Shown here: piece by piece, positions 10,261 to 63,450 of the stretch | Position numbering within the stretch: the first letter of the stretch is position 1 | Layout of the letters: each line of letters begins with the position of its first letter | DNA from: Karalla daura | Taxonomy: Eukaryota > Chordata > Actinopteri > Chaetodontiformes > Leiognathidae | Length of the DNA stretch: 64,000 bases | Direction: 5' to 3' | Assembly (NCBI GenBank): GCA_029224185.1 | Contig: CM055188.1 | Location: 14,378,497 to 14,442,496, forward strand | Position numbers and translations under genes: made by a program | Notes under the pieces: generated by a model | Told to the model about the DNA's origin: nothing | The model's database searches: none | The model's input: the letters and a program-made list of their open reading frames with translations, nothing else

Positions 10261-13126
10261 TCTATGATTTTTTCCCCCTAAGTGCCTCATGCTTGCTAAA
10301 ACTTATAAAGAAAGACATTTGAGCAGCAAATTAGAGGAGAAATTTTAAAAGCTTTAATCATTGGTGCTGCCCTCTGTAAATCTGCAGCTTCTGTTTAATC
10401 TCTCCAACAAAGTACAGCTATAGGTTGCCTACCAGTAATTTATTCAACACCTCTAACTGAGAATTTTAGGGTTGTTGTCTTAAACATTTATTATTCTTTA
10501 ATATAAGGTCTTGGTAACGCAGTTTAGCTGCATAAGTAAGTTACACTATAGAAGAAGAATATGCAATTGTTCGTCCGACAACAGTGGATATTCACTACTG
10601 TACCTGGCAATAAAATTATTTCAGGTTCTAAATTTGAAACTAAGCTTGAAACTGTGCTTGAAAGTGAAAAGGTTGGACTAATTATCCATGAGGGAATCAT
10701 TTGGGACAGTGCTTTATTATATGGTGTATATGTATGTCTTACTGTCTGGTTGACTGTTTGGTTGAGGGTGAAAACCTTGATAATTTTCATCTCTCTCTGA
10801 CTCTCAGAAAATCAGTTGAGGGCCAGGCTGTCATCTGCTGTATATAGACTTGACATGTATATATAGCTTTATAATTGCAGTGTTTTGTTATGGTGCTAGG
10901 AGTATTCATAATTTAATCTGAACAATAACTAAGATCAAGTCCTCCTCTCTTGTGTTTTGGACTTTATATACATCTTTTTGTTAAGTCCATTACCACACAA
11001 AATGGCAAAAGCAGAATATTATTACTTATTGAAACAAGAGCTTAGATAGATTACTGCATTTTATAAATGGATTAAAAAATGTGTTGTTTTGGAGTCATGT
11101 AATGTTTGTATAGCATATATTGTGTGTTTTTTGTATTTGGAACAGTAGTATTGGGACTCTGTCCTGTCCCTGTCTCCAGTGTCAGATTCACTTCAGAACA
11201 TCTAATCTCTCCATGTATCTTGGTAAGTACAGCAGGCTTCCATGCCAACCTACTGCTGATGAAATAACATGCTGCTAATGTGCCCAACTGTGGCCTCACA
11301 CATCTCAGCAGAGGAAATCACAGACAGTTGTCTTCACACTTTCCACCCATGGTGACAACTTTCACTGACGTTAAACCTGAGGAAATGAGACAAGGAGGAG
11401 GGAAGCAGGGAATTCTCCCCAAAAAGTGATCACTGCTACATATGGTTTCTCAAGAACATACCAGCACATTGTTTTTTTTCACCAAAGCTTATAAACGGTT
11501 CACCAACAGATTAGTTGTTGTATTTCAGCTGTTTTATTGACTCAGATCTTCCAAAAAATATTTGTCCGTGGTACTTTGTGAAGTTTTGGTGTGAGTATAT
11601 TCTGCTGTCTTAAAATCAAAAACTAGTTCATCTTGTTAATATTCTATTTTAAAATGAATTGCAAGATGAGCTAGTTGTTAGCTTTCTTAATCTGAAGTGT
11701 ATCGCTGCGTGACCATTTTTGGAAACAATGCAACACCATAAACTATAAGAATCACAAATACAGGTATGACTTAAGGGGCCATTTTCCTGGTGACAAACTG
11801 TGTAAGTTGTGTTTTCATTATTTTTACTGTAGAAATTGGATTGACAGTGGATTATTCAATGGATAATTTAATCACAAATATTTGACATGTTGAAAACGAA
11901 TCGTTTAATGATTTGTGTTTGCTGAAGAAGGCAGTGGTGTAGGGTGATTGGCTGCCATTTTGGTGCATAAATGGGCCACCATGAATGTACATGTTCATTA
12001 TTATCTTAAGTGTGATTTCTACCGGATGTCCTTCCAGGACTTGATTCTTTGAACTGTACTGCGCTCTGGTGAAAGTCCAGGTGTGACATGCACTGGCTGG
12101 AGATCTGGATGCAAGTGATGCAGGATATCCGGGATGCTCTGTGGAAGCACCCATGGGCGCTGGAAGTGATGAGAACTGGAGATGAACTGGGGTGAGGAGG
12201 GTTGCATCCATCGGAGATGACAGCTGACAACAGCAGAGAAAGCAATAGTTTTAAACTTTGACAGCAACAAGATAATTGGCTTACAGAGGTTGTGGCAATA
12301 TCTGATTTGCATGCTGATGACATGATGATAATTTCTGACTGAATTTCCACAATAGCCCTCATTATAGAAATGTTCAGCCACTGAGAGTGAAGGGTAACTT
12401 AGTCAGTGATTCTTAAAACATCACAGTTAGAAAATTATCTCACAACACGTTGTCTCTTGCGAAATAAATCTTGAATGTTTCCAATATTAAGGCCTGAATT
12501 CGATCCTTGTAGAGGAAGTCTGGCTTTGGAAGCACTGAGAGAACAGAGTGTGAAATACTGTGTGTAGGGAGTGAGTGTGCAGAGGAGGATTCTCCTGAAC
12601 AGGGACTTGCGAGACAAATGTGCTGTTAATTATGACGAGCCTTGGACCATATCCTCTTCAGTATTTCTTCATGTCAATTGTCCATACAGTGTTAAGTGTT
12701 GAAATACGACCCCAAGTAAAAATTACCCAAAGCCAGGCTTCTGATAGTCATACTCCAGAAAACCTCGTCTTGGAGATTTCAAGTTTGAGTTTGTGGCAGC
12801 AAAAAACTAAAAGTGCTGACTTCATCTTCACCATTCTGTGTCATCTTATTTCCTTTTTTAGTGAAATATAGAAAAGTTTTTGGCAAGGAGTGCCAACAAA
12901 GAGGAAAACCTGGTGTGTCAAGGCAATGTGCCATGTTTGTGTGGGGAACAACAGAACTGACTGTTTGACTGGATTCCTGCGTGAGTCTTTTTGTCAGCCT
13001 GAGTTTTCGTCCTGGAGCACTGTGCAGGTTTTTTTCAGCCTGTCATGTCTTCACCTGGCCTCCTGAACACCACAACAAACCCCCTACCCCCCAGCTGCCA
13101 TGTGGCCTGTCACACTGCCTTTGCTG

Positions 13127-13130
<4 letters not shown>
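10261..13130. other. Intergenic spacer, mostly featureless
   Basis: AT-rich. The stretch 12006-12381 has all three minus-strand frames open for about 118-120 codons, overlapping each other, with no recognisable protein motif. It may be an unrecognised repeat. Confidence 0.45.

Positions 13131-13167
<37 letters not shown>
13131..13167. repeat. (CA)n microsatellite
   Basis: Uninterrupted alternating CA, about 18 units. Confidence 0.95.
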
Positions 13168-13169
<2 letters not shown>

Positions 13170-13446
13170 GGCATGCACACGTGCACATGGAAAAATAGCT
13201 TCTTCTTTACTATATGTATGAATGTAACCTCATCAGCATAAATTATTCATCAATTAGAACATTTTCTTTTACTAATTTTATACATATATCCTGATTAAGA
13301 TCATAAAAAGTCTTCTAGTGTAAAAGATGCCAGATTTCTGTAATAAAACAGTTGACAGTTTGTGATGTGAAAATACAATACATAGCAGCACTACTGAAAG
13401 GTGATAAAGACAGTCAAGATGGACAGATGGGTGCAGGTTGGATGGT

Positions 13447-13502
13447 TGGATGGATGGATGGATGGATGGATGGATGGATGGATGGATGGATGGATGGATG
13501 GA
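13447..13502. repeat. (TGGA)14 microsatellite
   Basis: Fourteen uninterrupted TGGA units. Many fish LINEs end in GATGGATGG tails, so this could mark a lost element end, but no LINE body is visible beside it. Confidence 0.93.
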
Positions 13503-13748
13503 AGGGTCTTAAAAACACAAAACTTTCACTCACCAGATGGAAATTTCTGAATAAAGTTATTTTACGTTATGTTGAGTATTTTAGTTTAAAAATGATTTCT
13601 TGTGATGAAACAAATTGTAATTCATTGGGACGATGTGGATAGATCTGCCACTTGTACATTTAATCCTATTCATTGGCCAAAATGTTGCTGAGCACTCTCA
13701 CTGAATGAAGTAGTTTCGCAATGACCTCACCTCACAAAAATGTCCTAA

Positions 13749-13801
13749 AACACACACGCACACACACACACAACCACACACACACACAGCCACATACACA
13801 C
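13749..13801. repeat. Interrupted (CA)n tract
   Basis: CA repeats broken by CGCA, ACCACA and GCCACAT. Confidence 0.85.
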
Positions 13802-15386
13802 AGGCATGCACATTATTTTTAAAGAAATTAAAATTAAGTGTATAGCAGCATAGCCCGGTCTCCCAAAGTGTGTTTTCTGCATTTATTTTTCCTTTGCACT
13901 GCGTGAGAGCGAGTAAAGAAGAGACCTTGGTTCAATGAGGCAACCACTTGAAAATCCTGCCCCCCAGTTTACATCAGTCTGCTGTTTCCTCATCAGATTG
14001 TCCCCCCACACCATGCCACTTCAACATTCACCCATTATTCACCCATTATATTCTCCCCAAACATCTCTGCTTGCATCTATTTCTGTGACCCTCTCTCTTC
14101 CTCTGTGCAGCTCCGAATGGCCCATGGACTCAATGTATGGGGTAGTGGGAGTTTTGGCTGTATGTGTGTATGTGGGGGGGGTAACTGAATGTAGTGCAGA
14201 CACAAAGAACTGAAGGTCCAAACCTGCCCCAACCACAGCGGCAATTGCTGGGCCTCAAAGTGAGACGCTGTGTTCACACTGCCCAATTAACAGAGGAGCT
14301 TTGCCTTTTAATTGATTAGTTTGGAATTTCTCTTGAATAAAGTCCCTTTCAATGTTTGTCAATGCTCAGTAAATGACAGAAATAAGCAAATGAGTGTGTG
14401 TGTCATTAATGCATCTTTTATGCATTGCATTGCATATTTTTCCATATCAGATAGACTGTTGCCATTTAATGATACTGACACTGACTCTGAGGTGTTGAAT
14501 ACAGAGGTTCAAGACTCGGTGTCACACAGAGAGATAGAGTTATACTGGCTACCGGAGGAATAGTATAAATTGAAACTTTGAGGCTTGTGTAATTCAATTT
14601 AATCCAATTCTAAGAGCTTTATTTGTCTTGAGCAACTGCACATCAGACTCAAGAGTTATATGTAATTTCATGGTACCCTACCCTTTGCATCCTCTGTCCA
14701 ATAGGTGTTTATGAATCACATTTCATCATCTTTCCAGAGGTCAAAAACTCTTGTTGAAGGAACTTCTAATTCTAACATGACTGGTTTAACTGATTGTGTG
14801 CTTATTTATTTATGTATTTTATGAATAAACAACATACTTGTGAATGCAAATGGTTGTGTGCTTTTATCTTTGTCTGAGCCTTGAGGTAGTTCATGACAGT
14901 TCATAACTTTGAACAGGTACCACAACTATTAGTAGTAGTACACACAGTTAGGTGCTATGATAAACAGATTATCTGCATGTTAGCCAGAAGAGGCTTAGCT
15001 TGCTCAATTAGTTTTGATCTGTTGTTATTAACAACTCAACTCCATGAAACTCTGTTGTAAGTGATCAGAAACATTTGAAATAAAACCTTTTTCTGCCGAC
15101 CATCTGGTGTGTGAAATGTCAGATGTGTTACCTCATGTTGACTATACTTACTTTGGTTGCATATGAAAACTCCTCTATTTCTTCTGAGCAATCATAAGCA
15201 GCAAAGGGGACAAACATCTTAAAATTAACATAATTGTTTCTAATATGAATGATATGGACTGTTTTCCTGCCAGAGTTTGTATTCAAGTATGTTGAATTTT
15301 ATGACCCATTTTTGTTGTTCTGTTCTGCATCAGTGGAGGTCTGAAACAAATCTACATGATTTCTTCTGTTTTCGAATAGATCACAC

Positions 15387-15388
<2 letters not shown>
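13802..15388. other. Intergenic spacer, nothing recognised
   Basis: Mixed AT-rich unique sequence with short overlapping open frames that show no protein motif. Confidence 0.5.

Positions 15389-15421
<33 letters not shown>
15389..15421. repeat. (GT)n microsatellite
   Basis: Uninterrupted GT, about 16 units. Confidence 0.95.
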
Positions 15422-15422
<1 letters not shown>

Positions 15423-17589
15423 CCTCTAGCTCTGTAGTGACTCAGGTGAAGCCTTACTCCTGCAGAGAAATCCTCGGGCACTCACGATGGACAGAGACTG
15501 GCAGTCGACGCGTGGACACTCATTGAATTTGGAGGATTTGAGTCATAGCTCTGGCTCTGAAGACATCAAAGTTCAGAGATCAGGATTTTATGACCTTTGG
15601 CAGAGAATATGCAGATGATGCATGTGCTTCCAAGCTAATTTCTGGTTACAGTATATACTACTATACTATATAATAATGTCCCATATGCACACAGACAGTA
15701 CACTGTGGGGCAATCCACACCGTGGATTCGCTGGACGTCTTTTGTCAGAGCCATTTTTACTGACAGCAACAGTGATTTCATTCTGTGCCGCTACCATCTG
15801 TCTTCCTTTAAAATCACTTTTCAGGCAGCCAAACAGAACTAACTTGTTTCTTTTAGACTTCTGCTGTTATTCTATATCAGCTTCTGAGAAGTTTCTTCTC
15901 TTGGCTGCATTACGCACCTCCATGTCATAAACCCTTGAGGTGAGACCTCAACATAGTAAATATAGTATCAAAGTATCTGGCATATCTGACATTCACATTA
16001 AGCCTGTTTTCAACTTCCATATTTACATAACATCTGTACATTTGTATGCTATTGCTGAGGAATGAATGTTTCTAGAATCACTTAATACATTGTGTGAGAT
16101 GGTTTCTATGCCTGGATCAGTACCTGTTCAGGATATGGTAAAATTACAAACTAGAAGTAGGTTTTATGAAGACATTTTCACAACCGATCTGGTTCTGTTG
16201 ATGTATGATCTCAATCTGTATATATACAGTTGGAGAAACTTGTGAGACTGACAAAAACATCATTATAGACAAAGCTTTGTATTTACATTTTGGTGTGCAT
16301 ATTCTGACAATGACTCTTAAGAAACCTGAAGAAAACTGTACATCTATTGACTGCTATTTGTTGAACATATGACAGATGTGTAACCCTCAGTTTAGAGTAA
16401 AAATTACTTCACAACCTTTTCAAACCTGTGATTAGTTATGATGATCATGCATTGTGTCCCAACCAATCAGGATCTATTAGTGTACAAATCTCAAATTTTC
16501 TTCTCAGTGTCAAATAACATATGTTAGAAAGTACGTGAGGTAAACACCAAAGGCAGACGATAGATGGTTGATCTGCCCTGGATGCATTCTGTGTCTTTGC
16601 CCTATGGGTGCCTGATACAGGCTCCATCAGCAGGTTCAAGAGTGTGAGATAATGGTTATATGCAGCTGTAAGTGTACATTCAGTCTAAAATGATTTTTTA
16701 GACTTCTGAAACATGCATAAGAACCACAATCATGTATCATAAAAGTGAACAAATTTAGATTGTAGGCACATTTTTTAATATCATCATTACTGTACAGTGA
16801 ACTCTTGTAGACTTGCAAAAGACTTAAGGCTCTTCTCCTCCCATCTGTGGCAGACTCATCCTCTTGCTGAGCAAATCACAATTAAGCTGCTACAAATAAA
16901 GCTTTAAAAAGTTTGTTTTTCTTTCACAGACTCTCAAGCAATTTACATCTGTGAAAAAAAAGTGAGCTAGAAGATGTCCAGATGGGTTATTTCTCCGTCA
17001 CCTTTCAAACTACTGAGCAAGATACAATCACTGCTTGTTTGCTTTCATTACACTTGCAGGCCTGGGGAAGATGAGTCATTGCTCTCCATTGCTGCTTTGT
17101 GTCGAAGCGGAGGGAGGTCGATGCTAACTGCAGCAACAGCTGCAGCAAGGGAAGTTGATCAAAATGATGTTACCACTTGCAGCAGCGTTCAAACACACAA
17201 ACTATGCAAAACAAAAGAGGAGATTTTTATAAAATTATGAATTTTCTTATGTGTTCACCCTTCCTTGACTCCTAACTTACAATTTAAGTGGTGGAATAAT
17301 AGTGGGGAAAATATGTGGCTGAAAGAAAGACGTGCACACAATCAAGTGTGCCTGCAGGAGCAAGGATTAACTCCTGACATCCATCTAATAATAACAGGGG
17401 CCTCAGCAGTGCCAGTTTAAGACTCTGATACTGTTGATCCCCATATGGGCTTTTACTGTATGTGACCATGAAACGGGACAAACAGTCCTCTGTAATATTC
17501 ATCCCCCGAGGTACTATAATACAATCTGCCCTCATGTCTTGCCTGAACATTGAGTAAGATTGCTTTAAACTGTAAGCTACTCTTTTCAT
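15422..17589. other. Intergenic spacer, nothing recognised
   Basis: AT-rich unique sequence without gene, RNA or repeat signals. Confidence 0.5.
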
Positions 17590-18010
17590 GGAAAAGATCT
17601 AAAATTAATCAGCGGGCTTGTTGTCCTCTCTTAAGGCCACGATAAGAAGGTTTTGGTGCATGGGGACAGAAACATAAGAGGCTTTGGGGGCTGCTTTTAT
17701 TAAAAGGATCTGACATCTACCTGCCCTCTCAAATGGCAGGCAATTTTGACACTTCTGGCACGCAAAGCAGCTGTACAAAAATAACCGTGTCTCCTGGGCT
17801 GTGGGCCTACTCTGTTTTGATGCTGTTTACCTTAAAGGACATTGTGAAAAGCATTGTAAATAAAATGTCTCCTCACAACAAATCACAGGCCCATTTATTG
17901 GGCAACTTGGATGTCTGCACACTGGCTGATTTCTTTCCTCATCTTTTCATTTTCCTGTTGTCATTATCCACACATATCATGTTGGAGACGGCTTGATTGA
18001 CTCAATGTGT
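17590..18010. promoter_or_regulatory. Candidate conserved non-coding block
   Basis: Complex sequence with AAAATTAATCAGCGGGCTTG near the left end, GCTTTTATTAAAAGG and CCATTTATTGGGC. It lies in the fezf2-cadps spacer. No coding potential recognised. Conservation inferred only from composition. Confidence 0.28.
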
Positions 18011-18169
18011 CGGAACGGCTTGTTCTCACATCCAAATCACTGCAGGACTCCCCACAGTACAGCAGTGGCCTGTCAGTGCTAAGACTGAGGGCCAGTTCAC
18101 ATTGTGATGGTCAGTTGGAGACTCTTCTTATTTTGATACATTGACCGTTTCTCATTTCCCCACTTGATT

Positions 18170-18400
18170 GAAGCTTAAAAGACAAAGCAGCTCAGATCGT
18201 ACCGGCATAAATCTCCTGGCCCATTAATCCGTCGAGTGCCGTGTCTCGCACAGAACTGCCCAATCACGTCTGGATATTCATGTGGAAATTAAATGAATGA
18301 TATTCTGTGGCAGCTCACCGACACCGCAGATTGGTTGTTAAAATCGGTAGGCTGCTTTATGCGTTTGATGATTCTTATCTATGTATAGCACATGGAGGAA
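18170..18400. promoter_or_regulatory. Candidate conserved non-coding block
   Basis: Unusually complex, CpG-containing sequence: CCCATTAATCCGTCGAG (TAATCC, OTX-type), GGAAATTAAATGAATGAT and CACCGACACCGCAG. Good enhancer candidate in the intergenic spacer, untested. Confidence 0.33.
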
Positions 18401-19819
18401 CAGCCTCTGAAGGGACAGTCGGGAGCCACTGAAGACTCTTTTATGTTGACTGAAATGGCCTTTCCTCCTCTTTGTTCTGCTTCACATTCTCCAGCAATAT
18501 TGACAGCTTTCCGCTGTGCGCCAGCACAAAATTGACTGAATGTTAATGGTGAATATTGAGAAGATATTTAATTTACAATATTTAAAACTCCTTATTCAGA
18601 ATCAGTCTTCTCAATGAGTCAGATGTAAATGGTCTGGGGCAGATGATTCTAACCTAAGCTTATTCAGGATCTCACTTACTTTGCATAAAAAGCCTGTGCT
18701 GCATTAACATCAATTTACACGTAACTTTAAATCCTTTGTATCGTCAGTGTCGTCTATTTTGGCATCCTGTAAATCAACACTGTCACTGCCAATTATTTTT
18801 TAATTGGTTGTGAGGTTACAGTGAATGAAAATAAAATGAAAGGTCCTAAGGTAAAATATTCCCCAAACCACCCAGTGTCATAGTAAAAGCTTTCCTACAT
18901 ACAATTTGGGTGATCCAGTGCTGCACAACAGACACTTAAAGCACAGATATTGAATCTGCAGATGGGGTCTGGGCTGAGCCAGAGATGGTTTGACTGGGAG
19001 TACCAACGTGTTTTTGTCAGTCCAACCACTCAGATGCTGTGATGATACTTCTTTTCTTCTCTGATATTGTCAGTTTCAAGATCATCACATCACAATACAA
19101 TGTAATTACATAGTTATACTTGGTTTAAATGTAATTTCCAGAATGCATTGCTGGTTTGGGCAAATCTGAAATTAATTTGTTGTCAAAAAAGTCAAAACAT
19201 TTTCTCAACTACTTCCTATGTCTGTCTCATGCATATGCAATGAGCATTAGGATTGCTCAAGGAGAAAATCAAATTTCACTTGCAGTCCTCCAAAATCTTG
19301 TTTTTCTCTATGGTTCTAAGAAGGATTTCTTTTTTCCCCCTTCTATAACATAATTAAAAGATATCCTCTCTTTTTTAATTTGGGGCTATATTATATCTAA
19401 TCCTCCCGACTTTACTCATAGCCCCCATCTTGGCCTCTTGATTTGATTTTGGTCATTGCTGATTTGATCTCGGGCAATTCTTTCAATCTCCTTCTCCATG
19501 GTAATATCACCTCTCAAGATGACTGATGCTTTAATCCACAGCATTAATCTCAGACTCTCTTTCTTAAGAAAATGCTGCTGTTGGGGAGAGAACCAGGTCA
19601 GGACTGTGGATTAGCAAATATGTATTTTTGCAGTCTGCAGACTCAATATCCTCGTCTTACTCTAAGTGGCTATCTGTTTAAAACTGAAGCAAGCAATTTC
19701 CAGTCACGAAACTGAAACCTTTTCCATATCAGCTGCATTTGTGATTTAAACAACAGCCACATGTGAGTTTAAATAGTACAGCTCGAAGCAACGGCAACAA
19801 ATGAGCAGAGACGCTTTCT
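18401..19819. other. Intergenic sequence before cadps 3' end, nothing recognised
   Basis: AT-rich unique sequence. Confidence 0.5.
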
Positions 19820-22266
19820 TCACAATTGCCATCCATCTTTATTTAAATGTTCTTGGCCTTGGTGGGTTCTTCTACAAGGCAGAAGCATGATGAACCCACC
19901 GTAAACATCACACATGGCGCAAAACACTTTTGGGGGAGTGAACAATGAAGACATGCAGTACTTGCATACAAGGCCACACACAGCTCTAGAAGTACAGAAT
20001 AGAAAACAATAGACAAAGGGAAAGTACAGGCAGACTTCTCTTCCCATCATTCATTATGAAAAGGTGAATTTGCCCTATCACACATCCTGGAATGAAGTAA
20101 AGAGCACATACAGGACAAGAACATATACTCTATTATAGATGTAATATAAACTCATTTATTCAAATGGTTTGACTGAAATATAACATTTGCTTTAACATAA
20201 AAAGAGGAAGGAACTTGAAAACTGGTACATAAATTTGACAAAACAAAACTCTGTGTATTGCCATGCTAACCTACAGTATTTATTAACCAGAATAAAAAAA
20301 GGGAAAAGTCAGAGGTGCTCAGTTGAAGTGGAAGATAAAGTACTGATGGTTGAAGAGAGACAACAGGCAGTTTGTGTTAATTTTCAATAGCAAGATACAA
20401 CTTGTGTTGCCACTGGTAGAGTTATATGTACTGTAGGCATCTAGACAGATATTCTTAGTAGTGACACAGTATCACTTTCTTTTAAAGGACAAGCACAGAT
20501 TCCTCACTCTCTAAAAGAGGACGTTTGGTACCTTGGTACAGTAAAATATTATACCTGATTATACCTTCAGGTGGTATTGTAAAAGAGACAGACCACTAAT
20601 TGCTTAAGATTTAAGGTCTTCATGCAATGTCACTGCACAAAACACAGAGCATTTCCCATGTGTATTTTATACATTTTGCTTATATAAATACTAAACATGT
20701 TCCTTCTTGTTTGCAGAATGTAGTTTGTAGCGTCTGAGTTGAGTTATGACTGATCACTTTGTGTTTTTTCAAGTGTAGGTGCGCTGAATAACAAAAAAAC
20801 ACATGTGCAATGTATTTTGTTAGACAGGGTAAAAAGTCACATTCTTCGTTATGATCACACATTTTAATTGGTCCTTCACACATCTGAGCTTGAATCTTTC
20901 TGGTGTGACTAAAACTATTTGGTTCACAGGTCTACTGGACAAGGAGAAAACCTTGTACTGCATTAAAGATCCCAGTTTGGCAAGACTGATAATGGTCAAT
21001 CGTTAATAACAACCGCCTCATTCTACACAAGATGCAAGGTCAAACAAAGCGACTTCTCACTCTAGTTCCTTGAAATGTAAACGTTCTCACTTTTTGTCAC
21101 TGTGTTACTAAAATTACAGTTTGTTGATGACCATTACAGAAACATCAGGCATTTTTGGAAAAGCAGTCCATGAAGAGACGAAAACCATTACTGTCACATC
21201 ATTGCACTGCACATTATTTTCAACATTTTGTTTAGATTTTACAGTTGAGACACTATGCAGACCCCATACAAAAAGGTAGTATGATATTTCACACCTTTTA
21301 CAACAATGCAACGTACAGTAGCTGCATTCTTTAACACATTTCTTTTAGCACAGCACAGATAAATTTATAATCGTTGTTCATAAAGTTAGTAAATTACAGT
21401 CACCCAAATTGCTTAAGCACATTCAGGAGTCAATTTTGATCTATCTCAAGAATGTTTCGGTTTTCACTTTATTTTGGACCAGACACATGGACCTTTAGCC
21501 GACAAAATTAGTTTTTTGTGCCTTTGCGATGTGACCAGTGGTCAGTGAAAGAAATTATCATGCATTTGTTATCAGACTACAAAACAGGAATCTGTATCAG
21601 TTAATTCAGTTGCTTCATCGGAAAACATACTGTAGTGTTATGGCCTGGGTCACTTGAGTGTTTTGTATGTTATTATAGAGATTTTTCCAAACTTTAGGTG
21701 CTTTTTCAAAATGTGAAAGAGGCATCTTCACAACAAGCAACAAGGAAGCTTCCATACAAAGACTGTAAGCATTTTGGGTTGCACAACATGAATATATAAC
21801 ATATTTTTCATGCCTTTAAAAGGATGTACTCCATATACATAGATGCAGTTTCCTTTCTCTAGATGTCATCCTCTTCATGGTGTGTGTTGATGGTCCAATA
21901 TGTGCTTGTCTCACTGGATACTCTGAGCTCTTATTTGCTCACATCACGAGAAATCATTCAGTGTTTAATTGATTCAAGGTACTATTCCTAACCCATACGA
22001 ATTTTGGTTTTAAAGAATTATATGATATAACCTGCTTGTGTCATGCAGGTGTGACACACACAAAAAAATATTTTGCTTGTATTCGTTCAGACAAAAATGT
22101 GGAAGTATTACTGGATGAAAAACTGACAGAGCAAATAGCAGAGGGAACAGTTGTATGATAGGCTAATCAGCTGTTCAGACCTGCGGGAAGGCTGCACGGG
22201 TTCTCAGGCAGTGGATCTACAAGAAGGTCTCAGTTTGACCTTCTTGTAGATTTCAGGCTGTTTGAT
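19820..22266 (-). other. Probable cadps 3' UTR
   Basis: No open frame of note follows the cadps stop. The sequence is AT-rich and free of recognisable transposons. AATAAA on the transcript strand occurs at 20284-20279, 20160-20155 and 19843-19838, giving possible UTR lengths of about 2.0-2.45 kb. The distal limit is an inference from the last signal. Confidence 0.4.
22215..22251 (-). other. Perfect 15-bp stem / 7-nt loop hairpin in cadps 3' UTR
   Basis: Arms ATCTACAAGAAGGTC (22215-22229) and its exact reverse complement (22237-22251) are separated by seven bases. It starts 15 nt after the stop codon in transcript sense. Too short for a standard pre-miRNA. It could be a protein-binding or readthrough/stability element. 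Confidence 0.75.
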
Positions 22267-62762
<40,496 letters not shown>

Positions 62763-63289
62763 CTACAGAGAAAGAGGGAGGATACCGAGGCATGCAAGAG
62801 GCCAGGGTCAGAGAGGATGAGCACAGAGGTCCGGGGTTCGACCAATATGAGGTTCTGGGTGACCATACCTACATATCAAGTGCCAGTACTGAATATCTCT
62901 AGATACCGACTTTATGCTTTTATGACCTACTGCTGTATTTCAACAATTGACGTCAAAAATATGGTGCAATATTCATTGGTTTGAAATATAATTTGCAAAC
63001 TAATGCAAATTTGCTCTTTGGTGCACCAATGGTTTGGTTTTTGATTTTGAAAGATGTTTTTTTTTTTTTTCTGCAGACCACTGATCATTTCCTTATCCTG
63101 ATGTATGGGATCATAACTTAACATAAAGAGGAAATCTATGGGCCTGGTGTGTTTGTTTGTATTTCATTTTACATGTTTAGATACATAAATATTTTCTGAA
63201 TAAATCACATTTACAATTATTTTTAATTTCATCCCAGCATTTTTTTGTGGCTGCATTTATACTTTCTCCACAGGAAGCTGGACTCAGCC
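62763..63289 (-). other. cadps intron at right edge, no exon found
   Basis: Scanned on the minus strand for the preceding cadps exon. None recognised. Confidence 0.5.
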
Positions 63290-63450
63290 TATGAGGTAGG
63301 ATAAAGAGCTCAGGCTACAGGGAGGCGCCCAAAGTAGAGCTGCTGCTCCTCTCCACTGCTAAGATGAGGTGGATGGAGCATCTGGCCAGACATGTCCATC
63401 TGGGAGGAGACCCAGAGCCAGACTCAGGACATGCAGGAGAGATTATATCT
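63290..63450 (+). mobile_element. Decayed 3' piece of an RTE-like LINE (C-terminal ORF region)
   Basis: Plus-strand translation from 63298 runs RIKSSGYREAPKVELLLLST then AKMRWMEHLARHV, then GGD..EPDSGHAGEIIS-like sequence. This parallels the end of a common fish LINE protein with a MRWLGHLVRM motif, typical of RTE-type elements. Frameshifted and lacking 5' sequence: a dead fragment. Probably the same family as the 57.0-57.5 kb relic. Confidence 0.55.

Noticed and set aside
9780..17910. Shared AATCACAGGCCCA at about 9780 and 17881 as evidence of duplication
   Set aside because: A single shared 13-mer is expected by chance between two positions in a window of this size, and the flanks do not match.
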